The position numbers and the translations under genes were made by a program. DNA of 64,000 nucleotides from Cytospora piceicola (Eukaryota > Ascomycota > Sordariomycetes > Diaporthales > Cytosporaceae): assembly GCA_023375675.1 (NCBI GenBank), contig JALQBC010000018.1, forward strand, positions 434,001 to 498,000, written 5' to 3'. The notes beneath the pieces were generated by a model. That model made no database searches and had not been told where the DNA came from. It saw nothing but the letters and a program-made list of their open reading frames with translations. Position 1 is the stretch's first letter; each line of letters begins with the position of its first letter. Positions 28,685 through 43,223 of this stretch are shown piece by piece.

Positions 28685-30061
28685 ATGTCGGACAAGGGAG
28701 AAGTGGTGGAATATGAACAGGAGACCAGCCCCCCGAAGAGGCAGAGGGTCAAGAGACACTGTGTGCGGTGGTGGTGGGTGCATCTGCTTGTCTTTATCTG
28801 CATTGTTGTGCTGGTTGTGTGTTTAGTGTAAGTGTTTTGATCCCCATTCCCAAGGAACTCCTCAAGGGGGAGAGTCAGATACGGCAAGTTGGAGGGGGAG
28901 GGGGAGGGAGAGGCAAAGGCCGACCACAGCAACTGCAAATACCCGGAGACCAATACGGACAGAACACTGTCGTACTCACCTACTGACATATCCTCGGCAG
29001 ACTCTTCGTCGGCGTGCCACACATCGCCCAGTCTCGCATCAACAGCGCCGAGCTCACCATCCAGGGCATCTCCCTGACCCAGACGCAGGCCGACAACTTC
29101 ACCATGTCCATCAACTCCACCATCAGGTCCGACTCGTCCGTCAGCGCCGTCATCGACGCCTTCGACGGGGTCATGTACCTCGAGGACTGGGAGCCCCAGA
29201 CGCCCTTCGCGCGCGTGTCGTTCCCCCAGACGACCAGCGCGGCGCTGACGACCGTCAACATCACCCAGTTCACCGAGATCCTGGACCACCACGCGATTGA
29301 CGTGTTCAACACCTGGTTCCTCCTCAACGAGACGATCAACGTCAGTGTCGAGGGGAACACGCATGTGAAGGTGTCGGGGATCAGCAAGAAGTACCCGGTG
29401 AAATTCAAGAAGACCATCAACATGCCGGGCATGAATAACCTCAACAGCACGACGGTGCCGGAGAGCAGGATCTCGTTGACTGCGGATGCGCAGGGGGACA
29501 ACTTCTTTGGTACTGTGACGATTGTGAACCCGTCGTTGATGGCCTTCGAGATGGTGAGTGGATCTTTCTTCCTCCTTCATCATGTCCTGTTTACCACACC
29601 CCCCCCCTTCCCCTTCTTGTTTCCGCTCCTCTTTTCCTCGCTCCCCCCTTTCCCGGGCTGTGTTTCCCCCCAAAACAATATGACTGACATGCCCTTCTCC
29701 CCAGGGCAATGCCTCTTTCATAAACTACATGGCGAACAAGGAGAATGTCGGCGTTGTCTACATCGACAACATGAACCTCCTCCCGGGGGTCAACAACTAC
29801 TCCATGCGCGCCAACATCTCCCAGTCGCCCGTCCTGGACCTCATCCAGACGGAGCCGTACTGCGAGTCCGGGGTCCTGCCGTTCGAGCTCCAGGGCCTGA
29901 ACGTGACCAACCACGGGCAGTACCTGTCATACACCGCCTTGGCTCTGGCAAGCACAAACCAGAGCGTGACTATCGACGTGGGCGCGGACTTGGCGGCCCT
30001 GGGTCTGGATATCAAGTGCTCGACGACGACGAGCACTAAGAGGTCGACAGTCTCGTGGTGA
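28685..30061 (+). CDS. DUF3712 (LEA-like) membrane-anchored extracellular protein
   Basis: Three exons (28685-28827, 29001-29553, 29705-30061) give 350 residues. The ATG at 28685 opens MSDKGEVVEYEQ, which resembles starts of related fungal proteins; a longer N-terminus starting at 28166 is possible. A basic stretch (KRQRVKRHC) precedes one membrane anchor at about residues 29-52 that continues across the first splice junction (VVCLVLFVG). The remainder is a beta-rich outer domain with SRINSAELTIQGISLTQTQADNFTMS, NITQFTEILDHHAIDVFNTWFL and many Asn-X-Ser/Thr sites, as expected for a glycosylated, extracytoplasmic LEA-14-like fold (DUF3712). Introns have good borders (GTAAGT...CAG; GTGAGT...CAG) and keep frame. 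The topology is probably N-terminus inside, large domain outside. The function of this common mould family is unknown; cell-surface or wall-related roles are conceivable but unproven. Confidence 0.85.
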
Positions 30062-30882
30062 GGGGAGTGGTGATGACTCAAAAGCCGGTGTAAGGGCGAC
30101 ATGCGAGCTGAAACAGATGACGCTGATAATCACGGCCACGGCGAATGACTTGAATGACTTGAACGACGTGTATGTTTTTCATCATAACTCATTTGAAGAC
30201 CTGAGACGGACCATCGCCCGCTTTGGATCTCAACATCTTAATGATCATCCTGCCTCATGGCAGTAGGCTCAAGTCGGGGGGCGGGAGGGATAAAATGGAA
30301 GACGAGATAGGATGGCATCACGGCCTTGCTGGAAAACGGTGAATGATATGGGGCACCACATAGTCTTGAAGGAGAAGAGCCATGCGCAGTGTCTAGCAGA
30401 TGTATGTTGATTTATTTGACCCATTGATATCGCCTTCGGCAACCCGTGACACAATCGATACGATAGCATGTGAAATGTCAACCATGATGGCTGGTCTGTC
30501 CGAGTTTCGCTCTGGTCTCGGGTCCAGTTGAGTGACGTCCTCGGTGCGTTGCTCCCTGCTAATACTGCTCGGTGTGGTAATTTGCAATAGGCGAATCTTG
30601 ACATGTGTTGACATGTGCCTAGTCACCTTGAACGTTTGCATGTGGTATCACATGCATTGGAATCCACCAGCCAGTTCCCCATAGCAGTACTGTATCCCTG
30701 CTGTTCAGAAGCGCCGCATCTTGTAGACGCAATTCCGCGGCCGTTTCCACCCGGCAGTAAGGTCAAGGCTTATTACTGACAGTCGGTGTCTCCATAGGGA
30801 GCGCTTCTTGATTTGGCTGGTAGCCCTCGTATCCCCCATTATAGCGTCTTCAACGCATTATATGCGTCCGCACAATGTCCTT
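30062..30882. other. Convergent intergenic region
   Basis: 820 bp between the 3' ends of the DUF3712 gene and the HCNGP-like gene. No gene or repeat is recognised. Confidence 0.5.
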
Positions 30883-31728
30883 CTAGGAAATTGCCGGAAC
30901 AAATTGCACTGCCTCCCCCTCCCTCCTCCCTCGTTCTTTCTGAACCTTCTCCTGCGTCTTCCTCAGGTCCTTTCGATAGGCCCATTCGGGGAACGACGCC
31001 GGGTCCCACAGCTCCTTCGGCAGGACCGTTTCATATTGCTCCGTGCCCGCGGCGTCCATGCCGACGAAGCCAAGCAGCTTGTCCGTCTGCGCCGGGTTCT
31101 TGAAGGAGTGAGAGTCCGCAATCCTGGCGTTGAAGTGCACGCCCTTCTTCCGCTTGAGCTCAAGAAAGTTGTCGAACTTGGCCGTGAGGGCTGCCTGTGC
31201 TGCGTCTGACGATGGGGACCCCGGCGGTGGTGAGGGCGGTATGTCTAGGTTTGCCACAGTCGGCATGGTGAGGGTGTGGATCAGGCTCCGGCTTGTGCTG
31301 TAGGGCGATGAGGGAGGTTGCAATGGATCTGCTTGCACATCCGGGTCTGGGGTCTGATCCATTGCCTCCCCTTCTGGCTCTGGGTAGGCTTCAGCCTCTT
31401 CTGCTGGTGGTAGGCTTGGGCCCATAAGTGCTGAGTCTGGTGGTGCTGATGGTCCTGTAGAAGGTGCTGCTGTGGACGGTTCAGGCTGAGGCACTGGTGC
31501 TGGTGGGTGGTTTGCCTCCGGTTGTGTCGCACCAGCCTCTAGTCGGGGTTCTGTCATTTGCTCATCCTGAGTAGCTTCTCCTTCCTGCAAGATGAAATCA
31601 GCCTGTGACCATTAAAAAATGTGAAGGTTACGAGACAATGTCAGGCTCGCTCATACCTCAGCCGGGGATTCAGTCTGCTTGACTTCCTCGTCATCATCAC
31701 TACTGTCGTAGCCGACCAAAGGTGCCAT
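30883..31728 (-). CDS. HCNGP/SAP30BP-like transcriptional regulator
   Basis: Two minus-strand exons. Exon 1 (31657-31728) encodes MAPLVGYDSSDDDEE, the acidic start typical of this family; exon 2 ends at 30883. The intron starts GTATGA at 31656; two acceptors 18 bases apart fit, giving exon 2 from 31602 (263 residues) or from 31584 (257 residues), the latter with a better pyrimidine tract. The central 110 residues are Pro/Ser/Glu-rich and disordered. The C-terminal part carries the HCNGP domain: FDNFLELKRKKGVHFNARIADS, SFKNPAQTDKLLGFVGMDAAGTEQYETVLP and LWDPASFPEWAYRKDL. Human SAP30BP (HCNGP) is a nuclear transcription and splicing-associated factor; the fungal orthologue is poorly studied. 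It is divergent from pre4, 645 bp away. Confidence 0.87.
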
Positions 31729-32373
31729 ATCTGGATCACTGTGCTTGGAGTTGAGGCTAGTAGGGTATTATGAACCGTGTATTAGCAATAGCAAGAAGAA
31801 CCGAATTTAATGACAAAGCCCCTTAAGAACTGAACGATCGTCAAGCAAGTTAGAGAGTAAGTTGAGAGTGAGTTGAGAGTTCGATGAAATGGGTGTCACG
31901 TGTGATTGACCAAAGCGATTAGATAAGCGCTGGAATCGGGTCCGAGCTCCAGGCTGAGGCAGCATCGAACGCGACAGCTCCAGCACTCAAGCTCCCGGGC
32001 CTTCAGCACCGTCAAACCAACCGACCACGACCTTTGAACACACCACATACGCACGCCCTCAACCCTCCCCAAACTTTGTAACCTCCTGGTGATCCAAGGA
32101 CTGCCCTGGTAAGCATCAAAACCATCATCAATTGCCAACACCGTATCCCAATCTCACTCGCTCGCTCTATCCAAACCAACGAGCCCCCCCCGTTCGATGA
32201 TAAACCGCCGGACGGACTGACTGACTGACGTCGTTGCTTCGAACAGACAGACCTCACCACCCATCTACTCTCTCCACACCAAACCACCCGAGCCGACCGA
32301 CGACTTCTACCCACCCTCAACCCCTCTCACCTCCCATAAACACCCCCCCCCCCCCCAAAAACAAACCACAACG
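31729..32373. promoter_or_regulatory. Bidirectional promoter between HCNGP-like gene and pre4
   Basis: 645 bp separate the two start codons. A palindromic CACGTG (31897-31902, in GTCACGTGTGATTG) lies about 170 bp from the HCNGP-like start and could bind a bHLH or bZIP factor. Just beside it, short AGTTGAGAG/GTGAGTTGAG repeats occur at about 31847-31880. The pre4 leader is C/A-rich with a run of 14 C at 32343-32356. No yeast-type proteasome box (GGTGGCAAA) is seen. Confidence 0.45.
32343..32356. repeat. Poly-C tract (14 C)
   Basis: A homopolymer run of 14 cytosines 18 bp before the pre4 start codon, in its 5' leader; the length may be uncertain in the assembly. Confidence 0.9.
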
Positions 32374-33219
32374 ATGGATCACCGCCCACAAGCCTGGGGC
32401 CGCCCCCGCGACGACGTCTACGGCGCCTACGACCACACCTACCTCAACCACTCCGCCCCCAAGACCCACACCCAGTCCCCCGCCGTGACGGGCACGTCGG
32501 TGCTGGGGCTCAAGTTCAAGGACGGCGTGGTGCTGGCGGCCGACAACCTCGCCTCGTACGGCTCGCTGGCCCGCTTCAACGACGTCAAGCGCCTGCGGCC
32601 CTTTGGCAACTCGTCGGTCGTCGGCTTCTCGGGCGACGTCTCGGACATGCAGTACCTGGACCGCCACCTGGGCGAGCTCGAGGTCGACGAGCACTACGAG
32701 GGCAACCTCAGCCCCGCCGCGGCCGACAGCAAGACGGCCGAGGGCGAGACCGAGGTCAAGGACCGCGACGGCCTCTGCGCCGAGAACCTCCACAAGTACC
32801 TCGCCAAGCTGCTGTACGCCCGGCGGAACAAGTTCGACCCCCTGTGGAACCAGGTCCTCGTCGCCGGCTTCTCGGCCGAGAACCCCAACACGCCCTTCCT
32901 GGCCGCCGCCGACCTGCGCGGCACCGTCTTCTCGTCCCCGTCCCTGGCCACCGGCTTCGGCGCCATGCTGGCCCAGCCCATGATGCGCAAGCACGCCGCC
33001 ACCGAGGAGCAGGCCGCCCGGCTCACCCGGGACGAGGCCGTCAGGATCGTCAAGGAGTGCATGAAGGTGCTGTACTACAGGGACGCCCGGTCGTGGGACG
33101 GGTACTCGCTGGCCGTGGTGACCAAGGACGGCGTCGACGTCGAGAACGACTTGAAGCTGGAGGACCAGAGCTGGGCGTTTGCGGAGAGGATCAAGGGCTA
33201 TGGCACGCAAGATGTGTAG
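32374..33219 (+). CDS. pre4: Proteasome subunit beta type-7 (Pre4, PSMB4-type)
   Basis: A single exon encodes 281 residues. After a 35-residue propeptide-like N-terminus (PRDDVYGAYDHTYLNHS) comes the proteasome beta fold: TQSPAVTGTSVLGLKFKDGVVLAADNLASYGSLARF, NSSVVGFSGDVSDMQYL, RRNKFDPLWNQVLVAGF and the Tyr/Trp-rich strand YYRDARSWDGYSLAVVTKDG. The sequence TGTSVLG (not TTT...) marks the catalytically inactive beta7/Pre4 subunit, whose extended C-terminus clasps the two beta rings. A variable acidic insertion (about residues 110-130, SPAAADSKTAEGETEVKD) is a fungal feature. It functions in the 20S core in the cytosol and nucleus. Codon use is extremely GC3-biased, as for highly expressed genes. 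Confidence 0.95.
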   Translation: MDHRPQAWGRPRDDVYGAYDHTYLNHSAPKTHTQSPAVTGTSVLGLKFKDGVVLAADNLASYGSLARFNDVKRLRPFGNSSVVGFSGDVSDMQYLDRHLGELEVDEHYEGNLSPAAADSKTAEGETEVKDRDGLCAENLHKYLAKLLYARRNKFDPLWNQVLVAGFSAENPNTPFLAAADLRGTVFSSPSLATGFGAMLAQPMMRKHAATEEQAARLTRDEAVRIVKECMKVLYYRDARSWDGYSLAVVTKDGVDVENDLKLEDQSWAFAERIKGYGTQDV

Positions 33220-34127
33220 GTGCTGGCTGGACGGAGCGGGGCAGGGTTAGGCAGGTAGAACAGAAGGGAAGAAAGCCTTGAATTGCGTACCGTTTCGAGG
33301 TTTAAGGCGGACGCTGTGCTGGACGATGGCAGCATGATGCTAGGAAGTGTGAATTGTACTGCACTTGAGCTAGCCCATTCCATGTCTGTCTGGTGGCTGA
33401 ACGCATGCTCTGCACCAGGGCAAACTAGCCTGTTTTTTACATCATGACACTGTTGCCATAAGACAGATGGGCAGGCAGGCACGCAAGGAACGACGCGACG
33501 GATTCATTGAATTGTAACACTAGACGGAATTGCATGACCTTTCTAGATCAAGTTCTAAGCTCCGATGCTCATGAAACCCACCAGCTTGTATTGCCATCTC
33601 AACTCGTGACAAGGTCTTCTAGGTGTGTATATACCATGCCACATGAGCCTAGTAAACGACGCTTTCCCAATCGAATCACACAAGAAAGCTGACATAGGTG
33701 AAATCTGCATTTGCATTTGCATTGCAATGCCTCACATGATGAGGCCTACTAAATCTCCGCTCTCTCTCTCTCTTGGGAAGCGAATCGCTACAACTCATAA
33801 GATGCGGCGCCATTACTCCAAAAACAGCCCGCACCGAAACAATGGTACCGTGGGTCCGTTTTTGCTCTCTCGCGTCCTCCGTTCCTCCTCCCAAAAACAA
33901 AACAATGTTGGTCCTACATGATCATTTCCATTCATTCCATGCATGCATGCTTTCCTTTCCCAGCATGGTTGTCTGGTCTGTCCCCGAATAACACCAACTC
34001 CCATCGGGGGGGTATTCAACAGCCGCGATCCAATCAAGTTCCCCCGGTGCAACCCAGCCCCAAAACTGGAGCATTATATCCATTTCCTTTTTGCCAGTTC
34101 TCGCGGACGGGCGAGTCAAAGGCTCCC
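33220..34127. other. Convergent intergenic region
   Basis: 908 bp between the 3' ends of pre4 and gfa1. It has short CT runs at about 33762-33774 but no coding signal. Confidence 0.55.
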
Positions 34128-36987
<2,860 letters not shown>

Positions 36988-37644
36988 CTTGTCTGGGCAA
37001 ATCAAACACGCTCTTCGGTCTTTTGTAGAATATCAGGCTGGTATGGGGTGATTTGTTGGTGGTGGTGTGGTGTCGTTGATCACGGCGTGAAGGGTAGGAT
37101 GCTGTCGTCGCGGAGGTAGGATGGGTATCAAGAGCGAAGGACGGCGGAGTTGATTGTTGTTGTTTGTGCAGAGAAGTTGAGAGAGGAGAAGGGAGGAAGG
37201 AGAAAAGAATAAAGCCAGCTGGATGAAAGGAAAGCCGTTGGCTCAGGGGGGTGGAATTGTTCTTTAATGGGGCTCAGGATCGGGGGGGCTTGGGGGGCTT
37301 GGCCAGCTCCAGATCCAGGTTGTTGGCTTGACAGGTAAAATCGGGTAGGAAAGGGACACGGCGTCAGACTGATTGTTCCCAGAAAGATTGCTAGAAGACT
37401 GTTAGACTGCCAGAACTGCTAGACTGCTAGCTCTGCCATGAGCTAGCTAGCACCTCAGTAGACCAGATGGTGGAGGGCGTGGCAGCGTGGACGACAAGCT
37501 GGACATGGGTGGAGGGGTCGTAAAGGAGTGGAGCCTTGACCTGGCAGGACTGGCAGGCCAGCCTGGGCAGTGGGCTGAGGAGGCCAGGGGTCGCATTTGG
37601 CTGGGCGACCCCTGGCCCCAATGACGCCGATCCTCCAAGCCCAC

Positions 37645-37795
37645 CTAGGTACCTTGGGTAAGTACCTGGACTATCTAGGTACTTCAGGTAGGTACTGTGT
37701 GGTAGCTGCAAATGCCCTATACTACCTGCCTACCTAAGTACCTAGGTACCTAGGTAGGTATCTAGATACTCATTAGTACCTTGGGTACAAGGTTT
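37645..37795. repeat. TACCTAGG palindromic motif cluster
   Basis: About ten TACCT/AGGTA or CCTAGG words occur in 150 bp, including CCTAGGTACCTAGGTAGGTA. The same motif appears at many other intergenic places in this window. Confidence 0.75.
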
Positions 37796-39884
37796 ACCCC
37801 GTAGAGGGTGGGAGTGTTAGTGTCGATGGGCTGTTTTGGCTGCCTCGGCCTAACAAGCGTTGATTGTCATAGCTGCTTGCAACTGCTATCCTCCTGCCAT
37901 CTCGTTTTCTTTGTTGTCTACCTGCTTTGTTTCCAATGTGGATTTCACTTCAGCCATCTAGATACTTAAGTACATACTAGTTAGTGAGTCACCTGATAGA
38001 ACTGTTTGGGTCCTATTTTGTCTTAGTTGGCCGTTGGTACCGTTGGCAGGTGCCTCCACCCTCCCACTTTCTTTGAGGCTGAAGAGTCTCAGACCTTTAG
38101 TGTGCCGTTTGCATGGCTTTTCCCGCCATCATCAGCCGCTTCCTCGCTTTGCCGCTCCTGAAGAATCTTCTATGACTTACTATTTATACCCGGCTTGACG
38201 CGGGAAAAATGGGAAAAATGGGAAAACTGACTACCTACCTAGGTACGGTATGATCCGTACTACTATGTAGTAACCTTGGAACTAATGGATATTCTGCTCA
38301 GAAAGCTACCTCTATGTGGACATGGTATGTGTAATCTGTCTGTATGCTACACCGAAAGATAAAAGAGAAAGCTTGCTGGCATCTATTGATGCTGACTGCT
38401 GCAGTGCTTCCAGCCAGTGAGACCGTTGCCCTTACCGCCTCTTTTCCCTGTCCCCGTCCTCGGCTCCGACTCGTACTTTTGTGGGCCTCAGCCTCGCCGT
38501 TTCTTATATGTACTGTACTGTAAAATACCCGGGTAGCCATGTACTCCGTGCAGAAACCTAAAAACCCAATCTTGACGGACCTTATCATCCAGTACCGGCG
38601 GCAGCTCTTCCGAAGAGATATTCTCTGATCTTGTTGAGATCCCATTTTGGCCCGGGAGTGACAATCCTCGGAACCCTTTTACTATGGTACATGCTATCGC
38701 ACCTCCAATATGCATATAGTCTCAAGTACCAGTAGGCATGCACTCCGTATGCACTGTAAGCAATTGATCCTACACAATACTATATATAATGACGACATCT
38801 CCCCCGACCTAGTGCACATCCAATACGGCACTTCGCATATTGGGCTGCCATATTTCCCGACTTCTCAAATGCCTCCGCGCCAATGCCCTCGAAAATACTG
38901 CATGCCCCCGTCAGCCACTAGTCAAGGTCCCTGCTTCACCTTGACGAGCCGTCTTACCTCACACAGCCTCAAAACCCGAAGGAAAAGGGACTGGAGACCA
39001 AAAAAAAAAACGATGGTGGGCTGAACAAGCTGCAACCCGGGGTTCTTCCAGATGGCCTTCTGGCCTGGCAAGTCGGCCCATCCCAGTTCCCTCTCCTAAG
39101 AATAGATCCCCACGTTTCCCTAGCTCTACCACTAGCTTCAGCCTACCTCGGGTGCTCGGTAAGTAAGTATACGGTATATGTAAGCAGAGGCCGCCTCTGC
39201 ACCGAACAAAACTCTATTCCACACATTCCAAAGACTTCCAAGGTTTCTCGTAGAGGGGTTGAAGATACACACACAAGTCAACATTTACATTTTCGTACCA
39301 AGATTCGCGAGAATTTTCTTATTGTGAATCTTATCCTAATCGGCTCGGCCTCGCCCGAGATCTGCAGAAACTGCACCTCGGAATACGGGGTAGACACCGT
39401 ACTCAGCCCCGATACCACACAACGACAAAAAACCTCCAGGATTCCCTCCGAGGAGGCCACACGCTCTCACCTGCCAAGAGCCTACTAACTCGTATTTTAA
39501 CGGCACTTGTTAGGGGGTGGGTGAGGAAATGAGTGATTTCCCGGGGACATAGGAGGGATCCGTAAGGGAACACGGAGGTCCCCTCCAGCTTGTTCGGTCC
39601 GTTGGCGCCAACGGACGATCCCGTCCTGTATTTGTATCCCGAGGTCGCTATACGAGACGAGATCTACATGCTCAATCTTGGGGTACCGGCGTCAATTGAA
39701 TTTAAATGAAAAAAAATACCGGCTTGTCGGGTTAACGTGACACAGCCTTGCAGGACTTGGCAAGCTCTGAAACAAATTGGTTGCGCGGATTCGGCCACCC
39801 GGGCTAGACGGCGATTTGGCACAACACGGCCCTCGGACCCGATGCCGTGGTGTCGCCCAAGTGGGCGGCTCACGTATCCACGTA

Positions 39885-39925
39885 TGTACCTAGGTACCTA
39901 AGTAAGTACTTGGGTACCTACCTGC
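39885..39925. repeat. TACCTAGG palindromic motif cluster
   Basis: CCTAGGTACCTAAGTAAGTAC and following TACCT words repeat the palindromic octamer type seen elsewhere in intergenic DNA. Confidence 0.7.
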
Positions 39926-40076
39926 AATACTACAGAACAGAGCAGCTTCTTCTGTTTCACCTTACCTGGGTATTGCACGGACTGACACCATATCCACTAT
40001 TCTGACGATTTGCTTGCTTCATTATCTGCCTCGCCTGCCCAGGTGGCTACATCCACTACATGTAAGCAGTATAGCT

Positions 40077-40135
40077 TAGAGGGAAGGATAGAGGGAAGGA
40101 TAGAGGGCAGGATAGAGGGAACGAAGGAAGGGAGG
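40077..40135. repeat. GGAAGGATAGAG tandem repeat
   Basis: Three to four copies of a 12-bp unit (GGAAGGATAGAG) followed by purine-rich degenerate copies. Confidence 0.75.
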
Positions 40136-40309
40136 ATGTGGATTCTACAACCTTTTGACTGTACAAGCTGTTTCCAAATTTGGGGCGTGCCGCAAGACGA
40201 CCAACAGATCTCCACATGTTCTTAATGAAGAGCTGCCACGATACCAACTTAAAGTACGATACCCACATGCCCTCTGACAGTTGCATTACCCCGCTATACA
40301 TGGATTTAC

Positions 40310-40620
40310 TTTAAGGAGCCAGTTATACATAATATATAATACAGGAACAGGCTACTTACAATGCATCCTCAGAACCTTAGAATACGTTACCTAGATAGAC
40401 CAAGTGATATCTATTCAGAGCTTTCAACAGAGCGCAATATACATAATCCTTACTACTAAGCTAGTAGAGATATGAAGTGCTTTTTTCCAATATATCGTTC
40501 ATTTACTATAGTAGGTCTAGTAACGACAAATAGTATCTGATATTATATCTAGCATATTAGCTAACATCTAATATGTAGTACAATTACTCTATCAGTCCTC
40601 TTATAGAAGGTGGTTGTATC
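40310..40620. other. AT-rich, TpA-rich island
   Basis: About 310 bp dominated by TA steps (for example ATAATATATAATACAG and TCTAGCATATTAGCTAAC), a composition unlike nearby DNA. It resembles a repeat decayed by C-to-T mutation, but no transposon motif survives. Confidence 0.45.
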
Positions 40621-41668
40621 AAGATAACAGGGTATGTGTACATGTAAGAAGTAAACAGTGAAGAAAAAGGAGGGAGAAAAAAAAAGAAACACCCAGTACC
40701 TTGTCGTCAAGCACCGCTGGTAGAAGATTGTACTTACGTCTGTATTTCGCTCCTCTGGGTCCTTCATTCATCTTAGGTGGGAGGAAGGACAATTGTTTTG
40801 GATGAATGTTAGTGATTCTCTCACTTCTCTCGTTCTGAGGAAGGAGGGGGAGGGTTATGGTTTGTTTGGCATTTTTTGGGACCTCAGCTGGAATCGAACA
40901 CGAAGCGTCTGTAAAACCTGGTAGTGACAGTTAGCGATGGTGCTGTTTGAGGTAATTGAAGTTGCACGCTCGACGACCAGGCTACTGGGTGTTGAAATCC
41001 TAGGTGTGTGTTATGACCTATATGGACAGGTAGTGAGGTGAAGTTGCATGTCCAGGTGGGAGGGAAGAGTGTGTGGTCGGGTGCTATCAGATGAAAGGGG
41101 GTATCTCCTGGAAGTCTAGAGCATAAAAGGCATGATGATCATGGCATCGTTGCCTGTTTAGAGAGACTGGGAGACGGGAGATGAAATGGGTATCTCCTCG
41201 AAGACAAGATCGTCGAGGCTTGATCCATACAGCAATGTTGCATCCACTGACTACTTCTCAAGACTCGACTGAGAAGTCTTCCAACCCCTTCCACATTACT
41301 AGGAGACTGCCCGCCCTACAGTCACCTAAAAGTCTTAATATTCCGACTGCTCAGTAGGCTCTAAGGAGAGCAGCCAAACGGAAGGATTCGATTCGAATTG
41401 TGCCAGACACACAAGACTACAAGGACTCAACGATACACCCGTAATTATCTTTGCCATTCATGGTCTATGTTATTCATACAATGCTACAATGCCATGTGGC
41501 CTTTACCGTCATCAGCTTAAAGGTGTCGGAGCAAAAGGACGTTCGAGCTCTGAGCCGCTGAACATTCCGGCGCCGTCCCGCCACACGTACCTCCATGCCT
41601 GCAAGTAGCCACCCCAAGGTTTCCAATATCTCCGAGATATTTGAACCAGTGATCAGAGAATCAAGCTT

Positions 41669-43223
41669 CTAAAGTTTCTGGTAGTCCAGTTTACCCTCCT
41701 ACAAGAAGAAGTCAGTAGTTGCCTCGAAAGAGAAACGAGAGTCGCGATACATGATCCAAGAGTAAAATCTTTCTTTTTCCCGGATAAAACATGTCTCGGG
41801 ACTCCAGAAACATCCAAACGGGGAAGATAATTGTTCTCGGATAGTACTCACAAGTTTCTTGCTTTCGGCCACCTTTCGTACGGCCTTGTTGAAGTCATCC
41901 TGGTTGACGGCATCCCGGTAGTCCTTGATCGCAAACAAACCCCTTTGAGAAGTTAGCATCGGCGTAACAGATACTGGACTCAGAAACGAATTGCATAGTA
42001 ACTTACGCCTCCGTGACGACATTTCGCAAATCAGCACCGTTGAGACCATCGCTCATCTTGACCACACTCTCAAAATCAATCTCGCCCTCCGTGACGACAC
42101 TGCTAACATGAATCTTCAAGATCTCCATCCGTCCAATCTCATTGGGCAGGGGAATCTCAATCTTGCGGTCCAGACGTCCCGCACGCAGCAGCGCAGGGTC
42201 GAGGGTATCCGGTCGGTTCGTGGCCATAATGATCTTGGTCTTGCCGAGGTAGTCAAAACCGTCAAGCTGGTTTAGCAGCTCCATAAGGGTTCTCTGAATC
42301 TCTCGGTCGGCAGATGTACCCTCCGAGAACCTTCGACCACCGATGGCGTCGATCTCGTCCATGAAGATGATGCAGGGCTCGTGCTCTTTGGCGTATCCGA
42401 ACATTTCGCGAATCAGTCGGGCGGACTCTCCAATGTACTTGTCGACGATGGCGGAGGAAACGACTGTAAGTCGAAGTAAGGTTAGCTTCCAAGCTCAAAG
42501 GTGATGAAGAGGGGAGATTCCCGAGCGTCTGCCATACCTTTCAGGAAGTTTGTCTCCAGACTGCTCGCCACAGCTCTCGCAAGCAACGTCTTTCCAGTTC
42601 CTGGAGGTCCGTACAGCAAGACACCCTTTGGAGGCTTGATTCCGACACGCAGGAAGAGTTCTGGGTTCTTCAGCGGCAGCTCAATGACCTCACGCAGCTC
42701 TCTAATTTGGTCGTTGAGACCACCGATACCTGCAAAGTTGATCTGGCCAGGGTCCTCCAACGACATGTTGTAGACAAGGGGGTCGACTTCTCGGGGAAGC
42801 ATTCGCATGATTGTAAGAGTTGTCATATCGAGCGCCACGCGGGTTCCTTGCTTGAGCTTCGTCCTGTCGACCTTGGAGCGGCAGCCGACGACATATCGAG
42901 GGCCGGAGGATGCCTTGACAATGACTGTGATGAAACGTAAGCAGAGCGTCAGTAAATGGCCACAGCAACATGGACACGACGTGTTTGGTCAGGTGGGTGG
43001 TGATGGTAAACATACATCTCTCTTCGTCAAGTTGCTTCAAAACCTCGCCGATGATCTGGCCTACACTTTGTAATGCCTTGATGTTCTCCTCTGTCTGGTT
43101 GAACTCCTTCTCCAAATCCTTGATCTCCAGTCGCAGGTTCTTCAGCTTGACCTCCCAGTTCCGCGACTCCAGCAGCGAGTCGGTGTACCTGGTGATGGCA
43201 TCGGACCTCTCTGGATCAGACAT
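41669..43223 (-). CDS. rpt4: 26S proteasome regulatory ATPase Rpt4
   Basis: Five minus-strand exons: 43016-43223, 42538-42924, 42007-42463, 41852-41942 and 41669-41698 (390 residues). This is a base subunit of the 19S regulatory particle; its ATPase ring unfolds ubiquitinated proteins into the 20S core. The N-terminal coiled coil (about 20-65, [18 protein letters not shown]) is followed by an OB-fold ([23 protein letters not shown]) and the AAA domain. That domain has Walker A GPPGTGKT (175-182), Walker [10 protein letters not shown] (Asp 234, Glu 235), the arginine-finger region [17 protein letters not shown], and sensor motif MATNRPD. The phrase [19 protein letters not shown] points to Rpt4 rather than other Rpt subunits. 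The last exon is only ten codons and ends in LDYQKL. All introns have GT-AG ends. It is divergent from the Zn2Cys6 gene, 2 kb away. Confidence 0.96.

Larger units (their letters stand above)
36988..41668. other. 4.7 kb gene-free region with repeats
   Basis: Between the gfa1 start and the rpt4 stop I find no supported gene. The first kilobase should include the gfa1 promoter. It also holds a cluster of TACCTAGG-type palindromes (37645-37795), a smaller cluster (39885-39925), a 12-bp-like tandem repeat (40077-40135) and an AT-rich, TpA-rich island (about 40310-40620). Confidence 0.5.

Noticed and set aside
40880..40930. Minus-strand tRNA-like T loop (GTTCGATTCC)
   Set aside because: The T-stem and acceptor pairs do not form and no A-box is found at the right distance.
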